Below, one piece after another: positions 18,222 through 27,123 of a stretch of DNA of 64,000 nucleotides. How positions within the stretch are numbered: the first letter of the stretch is position 1; every line of letters starts with the position of its first letter. Made by a program: the position numbers and the translations under genes. The stretch is from Burkholderia gladioli (GTDB taxonomy: Bacteria; Pseudomonadota; Gammaproteobacteria; Burkholderiales; Burkholderiaceae). The stretch spans positions 992,001 through 1,056,000 of the forward strand of contig NZ_CP009323.1 of the NCBI RefSeq assembly GCF_000959725.1. Reading direction: 5' to 3'. A model generated the notes under the pieces. That model made no database searches, had not been told where the DNA came from, and was given only the letters and a program-made list of their open reading frames with translations.

Positions 18222-20024
18222 TCAGGCCTTCGGCGCTTCCGGCTGGCGCAGGCGGATATGCAGTTCCTTGAGCTGGCGCTCGTCGACCGGGCTCGGCGCC
18301 TGCGTGAGCAGATCCTGCGCGCGCTGGGTCTTCGGGAACGCGATCACGTCGCGGATCGAATCGGCGCCGGCCATCATCGTGACGATGCGGTCCAGGCCGA
18401 AGGCGATGCCGCCGTGCGGGGGCGCGCCGTATTGCAGCGCGTCGAGCAGGAAGCCGAACTTCGCCTGCGCCTCCTCCGGCCCGATCTTCAGCGCGCGGAA
18501 CACCTTGCTCTGCACGTCTTCCTGGAAGATCCGCACCGAACCGCCGCCGATTTCCCAGCCGTTCAGCACCATGTCGTAGGCCTTGGCCAGGCAACGGCCC
18601 GGGTCGGTCTCGAGGTACTCGAGGTGCTCGTCCTTCGGGCTCGTGAACGGGTGGTGCGCGGCCACGTAGCGAACCTCGTCCTCGTCGTACTCGAACATCG
18701 GGAAGTCGATCACCCACAGCGGCTTCCAGCCCGACTCGACCAGGCCGTTGGCCTTGCCGAATTCCGAGTGGCCGATCTTCAGGCGCAGCGCGCCGAGGCT
18801 GTCGTTGACCACCTTCGCGCGATCCGCCGCGAAGAAGATGATGTCGCCGTCCTGGGCGCCGGTGCGCTCCAGCATCGCCGCGATCGAGGCGTCGTGCAGG
18901 TTCTTGACGATCGGGCTCTGCAGGCCGTCGCGGCCCTTCGCCTTCTCGTTGACCTTGATCCAGGCCAAGCCCTTGGCGCCGTAGATGCGCACGAATTCGG
19001 TGTAGCCGTCGATATCGCCGCGCGTGAGCTCGCTGCCCTTGGGCACGCGCAGCGCCGCGACACGGCCGTCCTTCGAGTTGGCCGGCGTGCTGAACACCTT
19101 GAACTCGACGTCCTTCATGGCATCGGTCAGCTCGGTGAATTCGAGCTTGACGCGCAGGTCCGGCTTGTCCGAACCGAAACGCGCCATCGCTTCCGAATAC
19201 GGCATCACCGGGAAGCTCGCGTCGAGCTCGACGCCGATCGTCTTCTTGAAGACGTGGCGGATCATTTCCTCGAACAGGTCGCGAATCTCCTGTTCGCCGA
19301 GGAAGGAGGTCTCGCAGTCGATCTGGGTGAATTCGGGCTGGCGATCGGCGCGCAGGTCCTCGTCGCGGAAGCACTTGGTGATCTGGTAGTAGCGATCGAA
19401 GTTCGCCACCATCAGCAACTGCTTGAACAGCTGCGGCGACTGCGGCAGCGCGAAGAACTGGCCCGCGTTGACGCGCGAGGGCACCAGGTAGTCGCGCGCG
19501 CCTTCCGGCGTGCTCTTGGTGAGCATCGGCGTCTCGATGTCGATGAAGCCCTGCTCGTCGAGGTACTTGCGCACCTCGATCGCCACGCGGTAACGCAGGC
19601 GCAGGTTGTTCTGCATGTGCGGGCGGCGCAGGTCGAGCACGCGATGCGTGAGGCGCGTGGTTTCGGAGAGATTGTCGTCGTCGAGCTGGAACGGCGGCGT
19701 GACCGACGGGTTCAGCACCGTCAGCTCGTGGCACAGCACCTCGATCTTGCCGCTCTTGAGGCCCGCGTTGATCGTGCCGTCCGGACGACCGCGCACCAGG
19801 CCCTTGACCTGGATGCAGAACTCGTTGCGCACGCCTTCGGCGGTCGCGAACATCTCGGCGCGATCCGGATCGCACACCACCTGCACGAGGCCTTCACGAT
19901 CGCGCAGGTCGATGAAGATCACACCGCCGTGATCGCGGCGGCGATGCACCCAGCCGCACAGCGACACGGTTTGGCCCAGCAGGTGTTCGGTCACGAGACC
20001 GCAGTATTCAGTTCGCATCGACAT
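18222..20024 (-). CDS. aspS: Aspartate-tRNA ligase
   Basis: 600 residues, the usual bacterial length. The N-terminal OB-fold anticodon-binding domain contains [21 protein letters not shown]; class II motif 2 ([18 protein letters not shown]) and motif 3 ([13 protein letters not shown]) are intact, and the bacterial GAD insert lies between. It charges tRNA-Asp, and in bacteria that lack AsnRS also tRNA-Asn. The ATG at 20024 ([11 protein letters not shown]) matches the family N-terminus. It follows the DUF502 gene on the same strand. Confidence 0.96.
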   Translation of the reverse strand: MSMRTEYCGLVTEHLLGQTVSLCGWVHRRRDHGGVIFIDLRDREGLVQVVCDPDRAEMFATAEGVRNEFCIQVKGLVRGRPDGTINAGLKSGKIEVLCHELTVLNPSVTPPFQLDDDNLSETTRLTHRVLDLRRPHMQNNLRLRYRVAIEVRKYLDEQGFIDIETPMLTKSTPEGARDYLVPSRVNAGQFFALPQSPQLFKQLLMVANFDRYYQITKCFRDEDLRADRQPEFTQIDCETSFLGEQEIRDLFEEMIRHVFKKTIGVELDASFPVMPYSEAMARFGSDKPDLRVKLEFTELTDAMKDVEFKVFSTPANSKDGRVAALRVPKGSELTRGDIDGYTEFVRIYGAKGLAWIKVNEKAKGRDGLQSPIVKNLHDASIAAMLERTGAQDGDIIFFAADRAKVVNDSLGALRLKIGHSEFGKANGLVESGWKPLWVIDFPMFEYDEDEVRYVAAHHPFTSPKDEHLEYLETDPGRCLAKAYDMVLNGWEIGGGSVRIFQEDVQSKVFRALKIGPEEAQAKFGFLLDALQYGAPPHGGIAFGLDRIVTMMAGADSIRDVIAFPKTQRAQDLLTQAPSPVDERQLKELHIRLRQPEAPKA

Positions 20025-20078
20025 GATGTTTGCTTTCGTTCGGTTTTTGATCAACGGGGCGCGGCTGGCGCCCGGAAA

Positions 20079-20729
20079 TTACAGCGGCGGCTCGACGGGC
20101 GGCCGCGCCGGTGCGGGCACGGGCACCGAAGGCGCGACCACGCCCATCGAAACGATGTACTTCAGCGCGGCGTCGACCGACATGTCGAGCTCGACCACCT
20201 CGCTTTTCGGCACCATCAGGAAGAAACCCGAGGTGGGATTCGGCGTGGTCGGCACGTAGACGCTCACGTACTCTTCCTTCAGGTGGTTGACCACGTCGCC
20301 GCCCGGCACGCCGGTCAGAAACGCGATCGTATAAGACCCGCGGCGCGGGTACTCGATCAGCAGCGCCTTGCGAAAGGCGTTGCCGCTGCTCGACAGCAGC
20401 GTGTCCGAGACCTGCTTGACGCTGGTGTAGATCGGCCCGACCACCGGGATGTGCCGCACCACCGCATTCCACCACGTGACCAGCTTCTGGCCGATGAAAT
20501 TCTGCGTGGCCAGCCCGACGATGAAGATGAAGGCCAGCGTCAGGACCGCGCCGATGCCGGGCAGGTGGAAGCCCAGCAGCCGCTCGGGCTGCCAGGATTC
20601 GGGCAGCAGCAGCAAGGTTTGGTCCATGATGCCGATCACCGAGCCGAGCACCCACAGCGTGATCGCCAGCGGAACGAGGACCAGCAGGCCGGTCAGGAAT
20701 ACCGTTTTGAGGGTCGTCTTCTTCATCAT
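20079..20729 (-). CDS. DUF502 family membrane protein
   Basis: 216 residues. Two N-terminal transmembrane helices (about residues 8-30 and 55-80), then a soluble domain with GPIYTSVKQVSDTLLSS and PTTPNPTSGFFLMVPKSEVVELDMSV, which is the DUF502 signature. The C-terminus is Pro-rich. Function unknown; it is conserved upstream of aspS in related bacteria and lies 54 nt from it here. Confidence 0.85.
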   Translation of the reverse strand: MMKKTTLKTVFLTGLLVLVPLAITLWVLGSVIGIMDQTLLLLPESWQPERLLGFHLPGIGAVLTLAFIFIVGLATQNFIGQKLVTWWNAVVRHIPVVGPIYTSVKQVSDTLLSSSGNAFRKALLIEYPRRGSYTIAFLTGVPGGDVVNHLKEEYVSVYVPTTPNPTSGFFLMVPKSEVVELDMSVDAALKYIVSMGVVAPSVPVPAPARPPVEPPL

Positions 20730-20797
20730 CTGCCGTCAGGTAAGCACGCCGGAGCTCGGCACGCACAAGCCGCCGCCCGAACCGGGCGCCGGACGAG

Positions 20798-21148
20798 TCA
20801 GGTATCGCTGGCGGCGGCCGGCGCCGCCGGAGCCGCTGCCGCGGGTGCCGCTGCCGGCGCGGCGGCGGGCTTGGCCGCCTCCGCGCCCGCCGCGGCGTCC
20901 CCGCCGGAGGTACTGCCGCCGGCCTCGGCCGGCGTGCCGGTGGCAGCGGCGCTGGTGCCGCCCGAACCGCCCCGGAAGTCGGTCACGTACCAGCCCGAGC
21001 CCTTCAACTGGAACCCGGCTGCGGTGACCTGCTTGCGAAAGGCATTCTTGCCGCACTCCGGGCAAACGGACAGCGGCGCGTCGCTCATCTTCTGGAGCAC
21101 GTCCTTGGCGAAACCGCATGCATCGCAACGATAGGCGTAAATCGGCAT
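20798..21148 (-). CDS. FmdB-family zinc-ribbon regulatory protein
   Basis: 116 residues. The first 40 carry a zinc ribbon, CDACG...CPECGK, typical of the FmdB family, and GSGWYVTDF follows. The C-terminal 50 residues are low-complexity Ala/Pro/Gly repeats, probably disordered. Function is not established; FmdB was named for formamidase regulation. It leads the fmdB-like, DUF502, aspS gene run. Confidence 0.85.
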   Translation of the reverse strand: MPIYAYRCDACGFAKDVLQKMSDAPLSVCPECGKNAFRKQVTAAGFQLKGSGWYVTDFRGGSGGTSAAATGTPAEAGGSTSGGDAAAGAEAAKPAAAPAAAPAAAAPAAPAAASDT

Positions 21149-21210
21149 GATCTTTTCCCGCGGAAACTAGAAACGTCTTGCAAAACCTTGAATTATATCC
21201 GAAAGCCCGC

Positions 21211-21894
21211 TCAGCTCCCCGAGCGGCGGCGCCAGCTCAGCCATTGCTCGCGCCCGTCGAACACCGGCAGCGAATCCGTGACCGGACACGCTTCCTCCAG
21301 CGTGAAATACCGGCCGAGCAAGGCATCGAGCGCATCGCGGTCGATCCCGAACGGCGGTCCCTTGGACGTCGCGCCGATGAAGAAGCAACCCGCCAGCAAA
21401 CCGCCCTCGGGCAGCAGCGCCGCCATGCGCGCCGCGTAGTCGTCCCAGCGCGCGGGCGGCAGCGCGCAGAGGAAGGCGCGCTCGTAGATCCATTGCGGCC
21501 GGAACGGCGGCGTGTAGGCGAAGAAATCGGCCTCCTCCACCAGCCCGGCATGCTCGCCCAGTTGCCGGCGCGCGGCGGCCACCGCGCTCGCCGAGAAATC
21601 GATCGCCTTCACCGGCCAGCCGGCGCGCGCCAGCCAGAGCGCCTCGTACGCGCTGCCGCAGCCGGGGATCAGCACCGGGCACGGCGAACGCGCGGCCGCG
21701 AAGGCGGCGAACGCATCGGGCACGCGTGCCAGGTCCCAGGGCACGAAGCCGCGTTCGAAACGTTCGTCCCAGAACGCGGCGCTGCCCGGATCGCGGCTCG
21801 CGAAGCCGGCTGCCGCGCCGGGGGCGATCGCTGCGGCCGGCACCTCGGCCGAGGCCGGCGCCGAAGCGCCGGCCTGCTTGCTGGTATCGCTCAT
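21211..21894 (-). CDS. SAM-dependent methyltransferase, TPMT family
   Basis: 227 residues. The SAM-binding motif I is LIPGCGSAYEALWLARAGW followed by VKAIDFS, with FFAYTPPFRPQWIYERAFLCALPP downstream, matching the thiopurine S-methyltransferase family found in many proteobacteria. The ATG at 21894 (MSDTSKQAG) is chosen for its GGGAGAG ribosome-binding site; the first 30 residues are low complexity. Its natural substrate is unknown. Confidence 0.83.
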   Translation of the reverse strand: MSDTSKQAGASAPASAEVPAAAIAPGAAAGFASRDPGSAAFWDERFERGFVPWDLARVPDAFAAFAAARSPCPVLIPGCGSAYEALWLARAGWPVKAIDFSASAVAAARRQLGEHAGLVEEADFFAYTPPFRPQWIYERAFLCALPPARWDDYAARMAALLPEGGLLAGCFFIGATSKGPPFGIDRDALDALLGRYFTLEEACPVTDSLPVFDGREQWLSWRRRSGS

Positions 21895-21975
21895 CTGCTC
21901 TCCCGATTTCGCCGCCGGCAGCATCGCCGCGAACACTCACCGCCGATCACGGCCAGGCGCCGTCGATCGCCGCGC

Positions 21976-23553
21976 TCAGGCGCCGGCCGCCAGCACCAGC
22001 AGCACGCGCGCCACGATCGCGCCGACGCCGACCGCCAGCCCGAACACCAGCAGGGCCTGCAGCAGCCGGTTGGTGCGCTTCTGCTCGGTCAGGATCTGCT
22101 GCATCAACTCGTCGCTGAGCCCGCGCGGCGAATCGTGCCGCTCCGCGAACGCCTGGTGGATCAGGCGCGGCAGTTGCGGCAGCGTCTTGCTCCATTGCGG
22201 CGCCTCGACCTTGAAGCGCTCGTACCAGCCGCGCAGGCCGATCTGCTCGGTCATCCAGCGCTCGAGATAGGGCTTGGCGGTCTTCCAGAGATCGAGCTCC
22301 GGGTCCAGCGAACGGCCCAGGCCCTCGACGTTGAGCATGGTCTTCTGCAGCAGCACCAGTTGCGGCTGGATCTCGACGTTGAAGCGGCGCGATGTGGAGA
22401 ACAGGCGCATCAGTACCTGGCCCAGCGAGATGTCCTTCAGCGCGCGGTCGAAATACGGCTCGCAGACCGCGCGGATCGCGCTCTCCAGCTCCTCGACGCG
22501 CGTATGCGGCGGCACCCAGCCCGACTCGAGGTGCAGGGTGGCGACGCGATGGTAGTCGCGCTTGAAGAAGGCCAGGAAATTCTGCGCCAGGTAATTCTTG
22601 TCGAAGTCGGAAAGCGCGCCGACGATGCCGAAGTCGAGCGCGATGTAGCGGCCGAAATGGTTCGGGTCGAGGCTCACGAACACGTTGCCCGGGTGCATGT
22701 CGGCATGGAAGAAGCCGTCGCGGAACACCTGGGTGAAGAAGATCTCCACGCCTTCGCGCGCCAGCTTGGGGATATCGACGCCCGCCGCGCGCAAGGTGTC
22801 GACCTGGCTGATCGGCACGCCCTTCATGCGCTCCATCACCAGCACCGAGGAGGAACTGTAGTCCCAGAACATCTCCGGCACCAGCAGCAGATCCAGCCCG
22901 GCGAAGTTGCGGCGCAGCTGGCTGCCGTTGGCGGCCTCGCGCATCAGGTCGAGCTCGTCGTGCAGGTACTTGTCGAACTCGGCCACCACCTCGCGCGGCT
23001 TGAGGCGCCGGCTGTCGGGCCAGAGCCGCTCGGCCCAGGTGGCGATGTCGCGCAGCAGCGCCATGTCCGAGTCGATCACCGGCAGCATGTTCGGGCGCAG
23101 CACCTTGACGGCCACTTCCTTGCCGGCGTGCGCGCCCTCCTTGAGCTTGGCGAAATGCACCTGGGCGATCGAGGCGCTGGCCACCGGCACCGGGTCGAAC
23201 TCGTCGAACAGCGCGCTGATCGGCGCGCCCAGCGATTTCTCGACCAGCGACATGGCCAGCGCCGAATCGAAGGGCGGCACCTGGTCCTGCAGCTTGGTCA
23301 GCTCGATCGCGAAATCGGGCGGCAGCACGTCGCGACGCGTCGACAGCATCTGGCCGAACTTCACGAAGATCGGCCCCAGGCTTTCGAGCGCGCGGCGCAG
23401 GCGCACCGCCGGCGGATCGGAAAAGCGGCGGCCGATGGTGGTGATGCGCAGCAGCAGCTTGACGCGGCGATCGTCGATGCGCGACAGCATGACCTCGTCG
23501 AGGCCGAAGCGGATCACGGTGTAGACGATTTTGATGAAACGGAAAATGCGCAT
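21976..23553 (-). CDS. ubiB: Ubiquinone biosynthesis accessory kinase-like protein UbiB
   Basis: 525-residue atypical ABC1/ADCK-family protein. The family KxGQ motif (FVKFGQ), the VAVKVLRP lysine, the catalytic-loop-like [10 protein letters not shown] and the metal-binding DFGIVG are all visible, with two transmembrane segments at the C-terminus (about 500-522). UbiB supports the aerobic ubiquinone hydroxylation complex, probably by extracting lipid intermediates from the membrane. It lies 12 nt after ubiJ. Confidence 0.94.
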   Translation of the reverse strand: MRIFRFIKIVYTVIRFGLDEVMLSRIDDRRVKLLLRITTIGRRFSDPPAVRLRRALESLGPIFVKFGQMLSTRRDVLPPDFAIELTKLQDQVPPFDSALAMSLVEKSLGAPISALFDEFDPVPVASASIAQVHFAKLKEGAHAGKEVAVKVLRPNMLPVIDSDMALLRDIATWAERLWPDSRRLKPREVVAEFDKYLHDELDLMREAANGSQLRRNFAGLDLLLVPEMFWDYSSSSVLVMERMKGVPISQVDTLRAAGVDIPKLAREGVEIFFTQVFRDGFFHADMHPGNVFVSLDPNHFGRYIALDFGIVGALSDFDKNYLAQNFLAFFKRDYHRVATLHLESGWVPPHTRVEELESAIRAVCEPYFDRALKDISLGQVLMRLFSTSRRFNVEIQPQLVLLQKTMLNVEGLGRSLDPELDLWKTAKPYLERWMTEQIGLRGWYERFKVEAPQWSKTLPQLPRLIHQAFAERHDSPRGLSDELMQQILTEQKRTNRLLQALLVFGLAVGVGAIVARVLLVLAAGA

Positions 23554-23565
23554 GCGGTACAGCCC

Positions 23566-24210
23566 TCAGTGCCCACCGCGCGAGCTGTCGCCCGCCGGGG
23601 TGCCGGATCGTTGTTCTAGGCGCTCGATACGCTTCTCGACGCGGGCCAGGGCATCGCGTGCGCGGGCCAGTTCGGCGTCGAACTCGCCGAGCGCGGCGCG
23701 GCGCACGACTTGCGGGTTCTCATCGAGAAAATATTCGCTCAGCGAGTCGAGCAGATTACGGCTGGTACGAAGCGCCTGGTCGCCCGCCGAACGCACCAGG
23801 GTGGCGATCCGATGGGCGGGAGCGTCGCCGAGCACGCGCGCGAGATCCTCCTCGGGCTCCCAGCGCAGGTGTTCGGCGAGCTTGGCGAGCTGGGTGGCGA
23901 ATTCGGCATCGCCCTCCAGCTTGACGTGCTTCATGACGGCGGCCTGCCCCCCCTGCACGAAGGCCGTGACGGCGTCGAACGGCGATTGCCGCGCACCGCC
24001 CAGGGCGATCGAGACGTCGGGTTGCGGCGCCTCGTGAGCCTCGACGGCGGCGAAATAGCCATCGGGCTGCACCAGCAGCAACAGGGTCAGCGGGGGGAAT
24101 TCGAGCCGGGCGGTTTTCCCGGCGTAGGGAATCAGGCGTTCGCGCGCCCAGGATTCGCGGGCGAGCAGGTGGTTGACAGCAGCGGCGACAGACTTGGCGG
24201 CAAAGGTCAT
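23566..24210 (-). CDS. ubiJ: Ubiquinone biosynthesis accessory factor UbiJ
   Basis: 214 residues: an SCP2 lipid-binding domain (about 10-110, RLEFPPLTLLLLVQPDGYF) and a C-terminal coiled coil (LARARDALARVEKRIERLE). UbiJ organises the Ubi hydroxylase complex with UbiK. The ATG at 24210 lies only about 10 nt downstream of a terminator-like stem, so its transcription is unclear. ubiB follows almost directly. Confidence 0.88.
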   Translation of the reverse strand: MTFAAKSVAAAVNHLLARESWARERLIPYAGKTARLEFPPLTLLLLVQPDGYFAAVEAHEAPQPDVSIALGGARQSPFDAVTAFVQGGQAAVMKHVKLEGDAEFATQLAKLAEHLRWEPEEDLARVLGDAPAHRIATLVRSAGDQALRTSRNLLDSLSEYFLDENPQVVRRAALGEFDAELARARDALARVEKRIERLEQRSGTPAGDSSRGGH

Positions 24211-24219
24211 CGGACTGAG

Positions 24220-24258
24220 TAAAAAACCCGCGCAAGCAGGGTGCCCGCGCGGGTTTCT
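24220..24258 (-). terminator. Intrinsic terminator between the Tim44-like gene and ubiJ
   Basis: In minus-strand sense AAACCCGCGC (24256-24247) pairs with GCGCGGGTTT (24233-24224) and is followed by a T-run. It ends the Tim44-like transcript immediately ahead of the ubiJ start. Confidence 0.85.
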
Positions 24259-24333
24259 ATTGTAACGTCGGATCGGTCCGGCCCTGTTCCGGCGTGATAC
24301 CGGGTGCGTTCAGGGCCGGCGTGCCGCCTTCGC

Positions 24334-25395
24334 TCAGTGCAGGTTGATCTGCTGGATGCCGGCCAGCAGCCAGCCTTCGTTGCCCGACTTGGTGAGGTTC
24401 CAGACCTCCTCGAAGGGCTCGGCCGAGGCGCCCGGCGCCTCGCGGATCAGGCCGTGGAAGCGCACGCTCGCCTCGTACTGGTTGCCGCGCTCCTCGACGC
24501 CGAGCAGCTCCGCCTCGAGCTGGACCACGTCGGTCTGGTTCTTGTCCGCGCCGCGCGAGGCCAGGTCGACCTTCACCTCGGCGAACATCTCCGGCGTGGT
24601 GAACTCGCGGATATCGGTCATGTTGCCTTCGTCCCAGGCCGCCTGGAGGCGGATGAAGTAGACCTTGGCATTGCGCACGAAGGCCTCGCTGTCGAAGCCG
24701 GCCGGCACCGACGACGCCGTGCCGGCGGCCGCCAGGCCCGCGCCCGCTGCCGCCGCGCCGCCGCCGAACACGCCGGCCGCCTCGTTGGCATAGCTGCTCG
24801 ACGAAGCCGGTTGCGACGGCGCCGGGGCATAAGCCTGGTTCTGGCTCGCGTAACCGCCGTTCGAACCGGCGTCGTAGCCGCCGCGGTTCATTGACGAACC
24901 CGGCGACGAACCCGCGCCCGCATAAGCCGGCTCGGGCTTGCGATTGCGGTTCATCAGCTTGCGCACGATCCAGATACCGATGAAGGCCAGCAGCGCGATC
25001 ACGATCACGTTGGCCATCATGCTGGCAAAGGCGCCGCCCAGGCCGAAATGCGACAGCAGCGCCGCGATGCCGAGGCCGGCCGCCAGGCCGGCGATCGGCC
25101 CGAGCCAGCGCGAGCGGTTCGGCTGCGCGGCCGGTGCCGGCTGCGCGCCGCGCTGGGCCGGCGACGGCGCCGCCTGCTGCATCGGCTGCTGCTGCGCCGG
25201 CGGCGTGGCCTGGCGCTGCTGGACCATCTGCGATTGGCGGCCGACGCTGCGCCCGCCGCCCATCCGCCGGGCTTCGGCGTCGAGCGACGCGAAGGTGCCG
25301 GCCGTCAGCAGGCCGACCATGAACAGGGTGCCGATCCGTCGCGCCCACGGCCTCGGCTGCTTGCTGCGGTTGTTGAACGAACGGGAATCAGACAT
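24334..25395 (-). CDS. Tim44-like domain membrane protein
   Basis: 353 residues. A basic N-terminus with a signal or anchor helix (LFMVGLLTAGTFASLDAEA), a Gln/Ala/Pro-rich linker, one or two transmembrane segments near residues 90-140 (GPIAGLAAGLGIAALL, VIVIALLAFIGIWIV), a second low-complexity linker, then a C-terminal Tim44-like domain from about 225 (FVRNAKVYFIRLQAAWDEGN). Function in bacteria is unknown. The ATG at 25395 (MSDSRSFNNR) has GGAG 8 nt upstream. It sits between ubiE and ubiJ. Confidence 0.82.
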   Translation of the reverse strand: MSDSRSFNNRSKQPRPWARRIGTLFMVGLLTAGTFASLDAEARRMGGGRSVGRQSQMVQQRQATPPAQQQPMQQAAPSPAQRGAQPAPAAQPNRSRWLGPIAGLAAGLGIAALLSHFGLGGAFASMMANVIVIALLAFIGIWIVRKLMNRNRKPEPAYAGAGSSPGSSMNRGGYDAGSNGGYASQNQAYAPAPSQPASSSSYANEAAGVFGGGAAAAGAGLAAAGTASSVPAGFDSEAFVRNAKVYFIRLQAAWDEGNMTDIREFTTPEMFAEVKVDLASRGADKNQTDVVQLEAELLGVEERGNQYEASVRFHGLIREAPGASAEPFEEVWNLTKSGNEGWLLAGIQQINLH

Positions 25396-25437
25396 CACCA
25401 TCTCCAAATTGAAAGACAACTGTATGGAAAGAACCCC

Positions 25438-26169
25438 TTAATACTTGGTTCCGAGGTGTAACGCTACCACGCCACCTGACAAATTGTAATATTTGACGGC
25501 GTCGAGGCCAGCGAGTTCCATCATCGTCTTCAGGGTGTCCTGATCCGGGTGCATGCGGATAGATTCGGCCAAATACCGGTAACTGTCGGCATCTTTCGCG
25601 AATTTATCCCCGAGCCACGGTAATACTTTGAAAGAATACAAGTCGTAGGCTTTCTTCAGCGGGTCCCACACTTTCGAGAATTCGAGCACCATCACCCGGC
25701 CGCCCGGCTTGGTGACCCGGCGCATCTCGGCCAGCGCCGCGTCCTTGCGGGTCATGTTGCGCAGCCCGAAGGCAACCGTCACCACGTCGAAGTAGTTGTC
25801 GGGGAACGGGATCTTCTCGGCATCGCAGAGCAGCGAGGGCGTCACCACGCCCTTGTCGAGCAGGCGGTCGCGCCCCACCCGCAGCATCGATTCGTTGATA
25901 TCGGTATGCCAGACCTCGCCGGTCGGGCCGGCGGCCTTGGCGAAGGCCCTGGTCAGGTCGCCGGTGCCTGCGGCGAGGTCGAGCACCTTGTAGCCGGGGC
26001 GCACGTTCGCCTGGGCGATCGTGAAGGCCTTCCAGGCCCGGTGCATGCCGGCCGACATCAGGTCGTTCATCAGGTCGTAGTTGCTCGCGACCGAGTGGAA
26101 CACCCCCGCCACCTTTTTCGCCTTGTCGCCCTCGTCGACAGTCTCGAAACCGAAGTGGGTTTTGCTCAT
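25438..26169 (-). CDS. ubiE: Ubiquinone/menaquinone C-methyltransferase UbiE
   Basis: 243 residues, family length. SAM motif [16 protein letters not shown] (about 61-76), [19 protein letters not shown] and the C-terminal [15 protein letters not shown] are hallmarks of UbiE/COQ5, which methylates the benzoquinol ring in ubiquinone synthesis. It is the first of the ubiE, Tim44-like, ubiJ, ubiB run, and is preceded by the DUF971 gene on the same strand. Confidence 0.96.
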   Translation of the reverse strand: MSKTHFGFETVDEGDKAKKVAGVFHSVASNYDLMNDLMSAGMHRAWKAFTIAQANVRPGYKVLDLAAGTGDLTRAFAKAAGPTGEVWHTDINESMLRVGRDRLLDKGVVTPSLLCDAEKIPFPDNYFDVVTVAFGLRNMTRKDAALAEMRRVTKPGGRVMVLEFSKVWDPLKKAYDLYSFKVLPWLGDKFAKDADSYRYLAESIRMHPDQDTLKTMMELAGLDAVKYYNLSGGVVALHLGTKY

Positions 26170-26236
26170 CGCGTGAATCCTCTGGAAATGGCAAGACGGC
26201 GCCGGGTGGGGCGCCGTCGGTTCAGTCGGTGGTCAA

Positions 26237-26650
26237 TCAGTGGCAGTGGCCGCGCGGGGAGCCCGCCCCGGGCATCGGCGCGTCGCGCTCGACGCCGGCC
26301 GCCTGCAATCTGTCGAAATAGTCGCGCCAGAGCGCATCCTGGCGCGTCGCGAGCTCATACAGCAGGTCCCACGAATAGATGCCGGTCGAGTGGCCGTCCG
26401 AGAAGGTCGGCTGCAAGGCGTAGTTGCCGACGCCCTCGAGCGCGGTGATCGACACCTCGCGCTTGCCGGTCTGCAGCGTCTCCTGGCCGGGGCCATGGCC
26501 GCGCACCTCGGCGGACGGCGAATAGACGCGCATCAGCTCGAACGGGACGCGATAGCTCTCGCCGTTCGGGTACTGCAGTTCGAGCACGCGCGACACCGCG
26601 TGCACCACCACGCCGGATGGAATCGGCGTGGTCGGGGTCAAGCCGCTCAT
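26237..26650 (-). CDS. DUF971 family protein
   Basis: 137 residues with the DUF971 core RVLELQYPNGESYRVPFELM, then VGNYALQPTFSDGHSTGIYSWDLLYEL. The fold is shared with the N-terminal domain of gamma-butyrobetaine hydroxylase and with Fe-S assembly proteins, but function is unproven. Its ATG overlaps the stop of the HIT gene by 4 nt, so the two are translationally coupled. ubiE follows 67 nt later. Confidence 0.85.
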   Translation of the reverse strand: MSGLTPTTPIPSGVVVHAVSRVLELQYPNGESYRVPFELMRVYSPSAEVRGHGPGQETLQTGKREVSITALEGVGNYALQPTFSDGHSTGIYSWDLLYELATRQDALWRDYFDRLQAAGVERDAPMPGAGSPRGHCH

Positions 26651-27090
26651 GCATCCCTCTCGTTCAGGATCAGTTCGATTTCCTCGTGCACCGCATTGTG
26701 CAGCAGGCTCGCCTGCGCCGCGCGCAGCCGCAGCAGCGGCTCGGACACCGAGCGCTGGCGCGGCGCCCAGATCGGCTGCGGAAAGTGCGCGTCGTTGGAG
26801 AAGCGCGGAATCACGTGCCAGTGGACGTGCGGCACCTGGTTGCCGAGGCTCGCGAGATTGACCTTGTCGGGCTGCATCACGCGGCGCACGGCGCGCTCGA
26901 CCGCCGCCACCACCAGCATCAGGTGCGAGCGGTCGGCCGGCGTCAGGTCGGTGAACTCGGCCACGTGCGTCTGCCAGATCACCCGGCAGAAGCCCGGATA
27001 ATCGGTTTCGCCGCTCGCCAGCACCACCCGCAGCCGCTCGTCCTTCCAGAGCAGTTCGCCGCCGTCCTCGCGGCAGAATACGCAATCCAT
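26647..27090 (-). CDS. HIT-family hydrolase
   Basis: 147 residues with a zinc-like CVFC pair at the N-terminus and the histidine triad HVHWHV near residue 90. HIT proteins hydrolyse nucleoside phosphoramidates or dinucleotides; the substrate here is unknown. It starts 34 nt after the end of the large oxidoreductase gene on the same strand and overlaps the DUF971 start. Confidence 0.87.
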   Translation of the reverse strand: MDCVFCREDGGELLWKDERLRVVLASGETDYPGFCRVIWQTHVAEFTDLTPADRSHLMLVVAAVERAVRRVMQPDKVNLASLGNQVPHVHWHVIPRFSNDAHFPQPIWAPRQRSVSEPLLRLRAAQASLLHNAVHEEIELILNERDA

Positions 27091-27123
27091 CGTCAGTTCC
27101 TTGCAGAGGGGAACGCCCCGACT

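Noticed and set aside
18258..21134. 958-codon plus-strand frame across aspS and DUF502
   Set aside because: It covers three well-supported genes on the opposite strand and has no recognisable domain.
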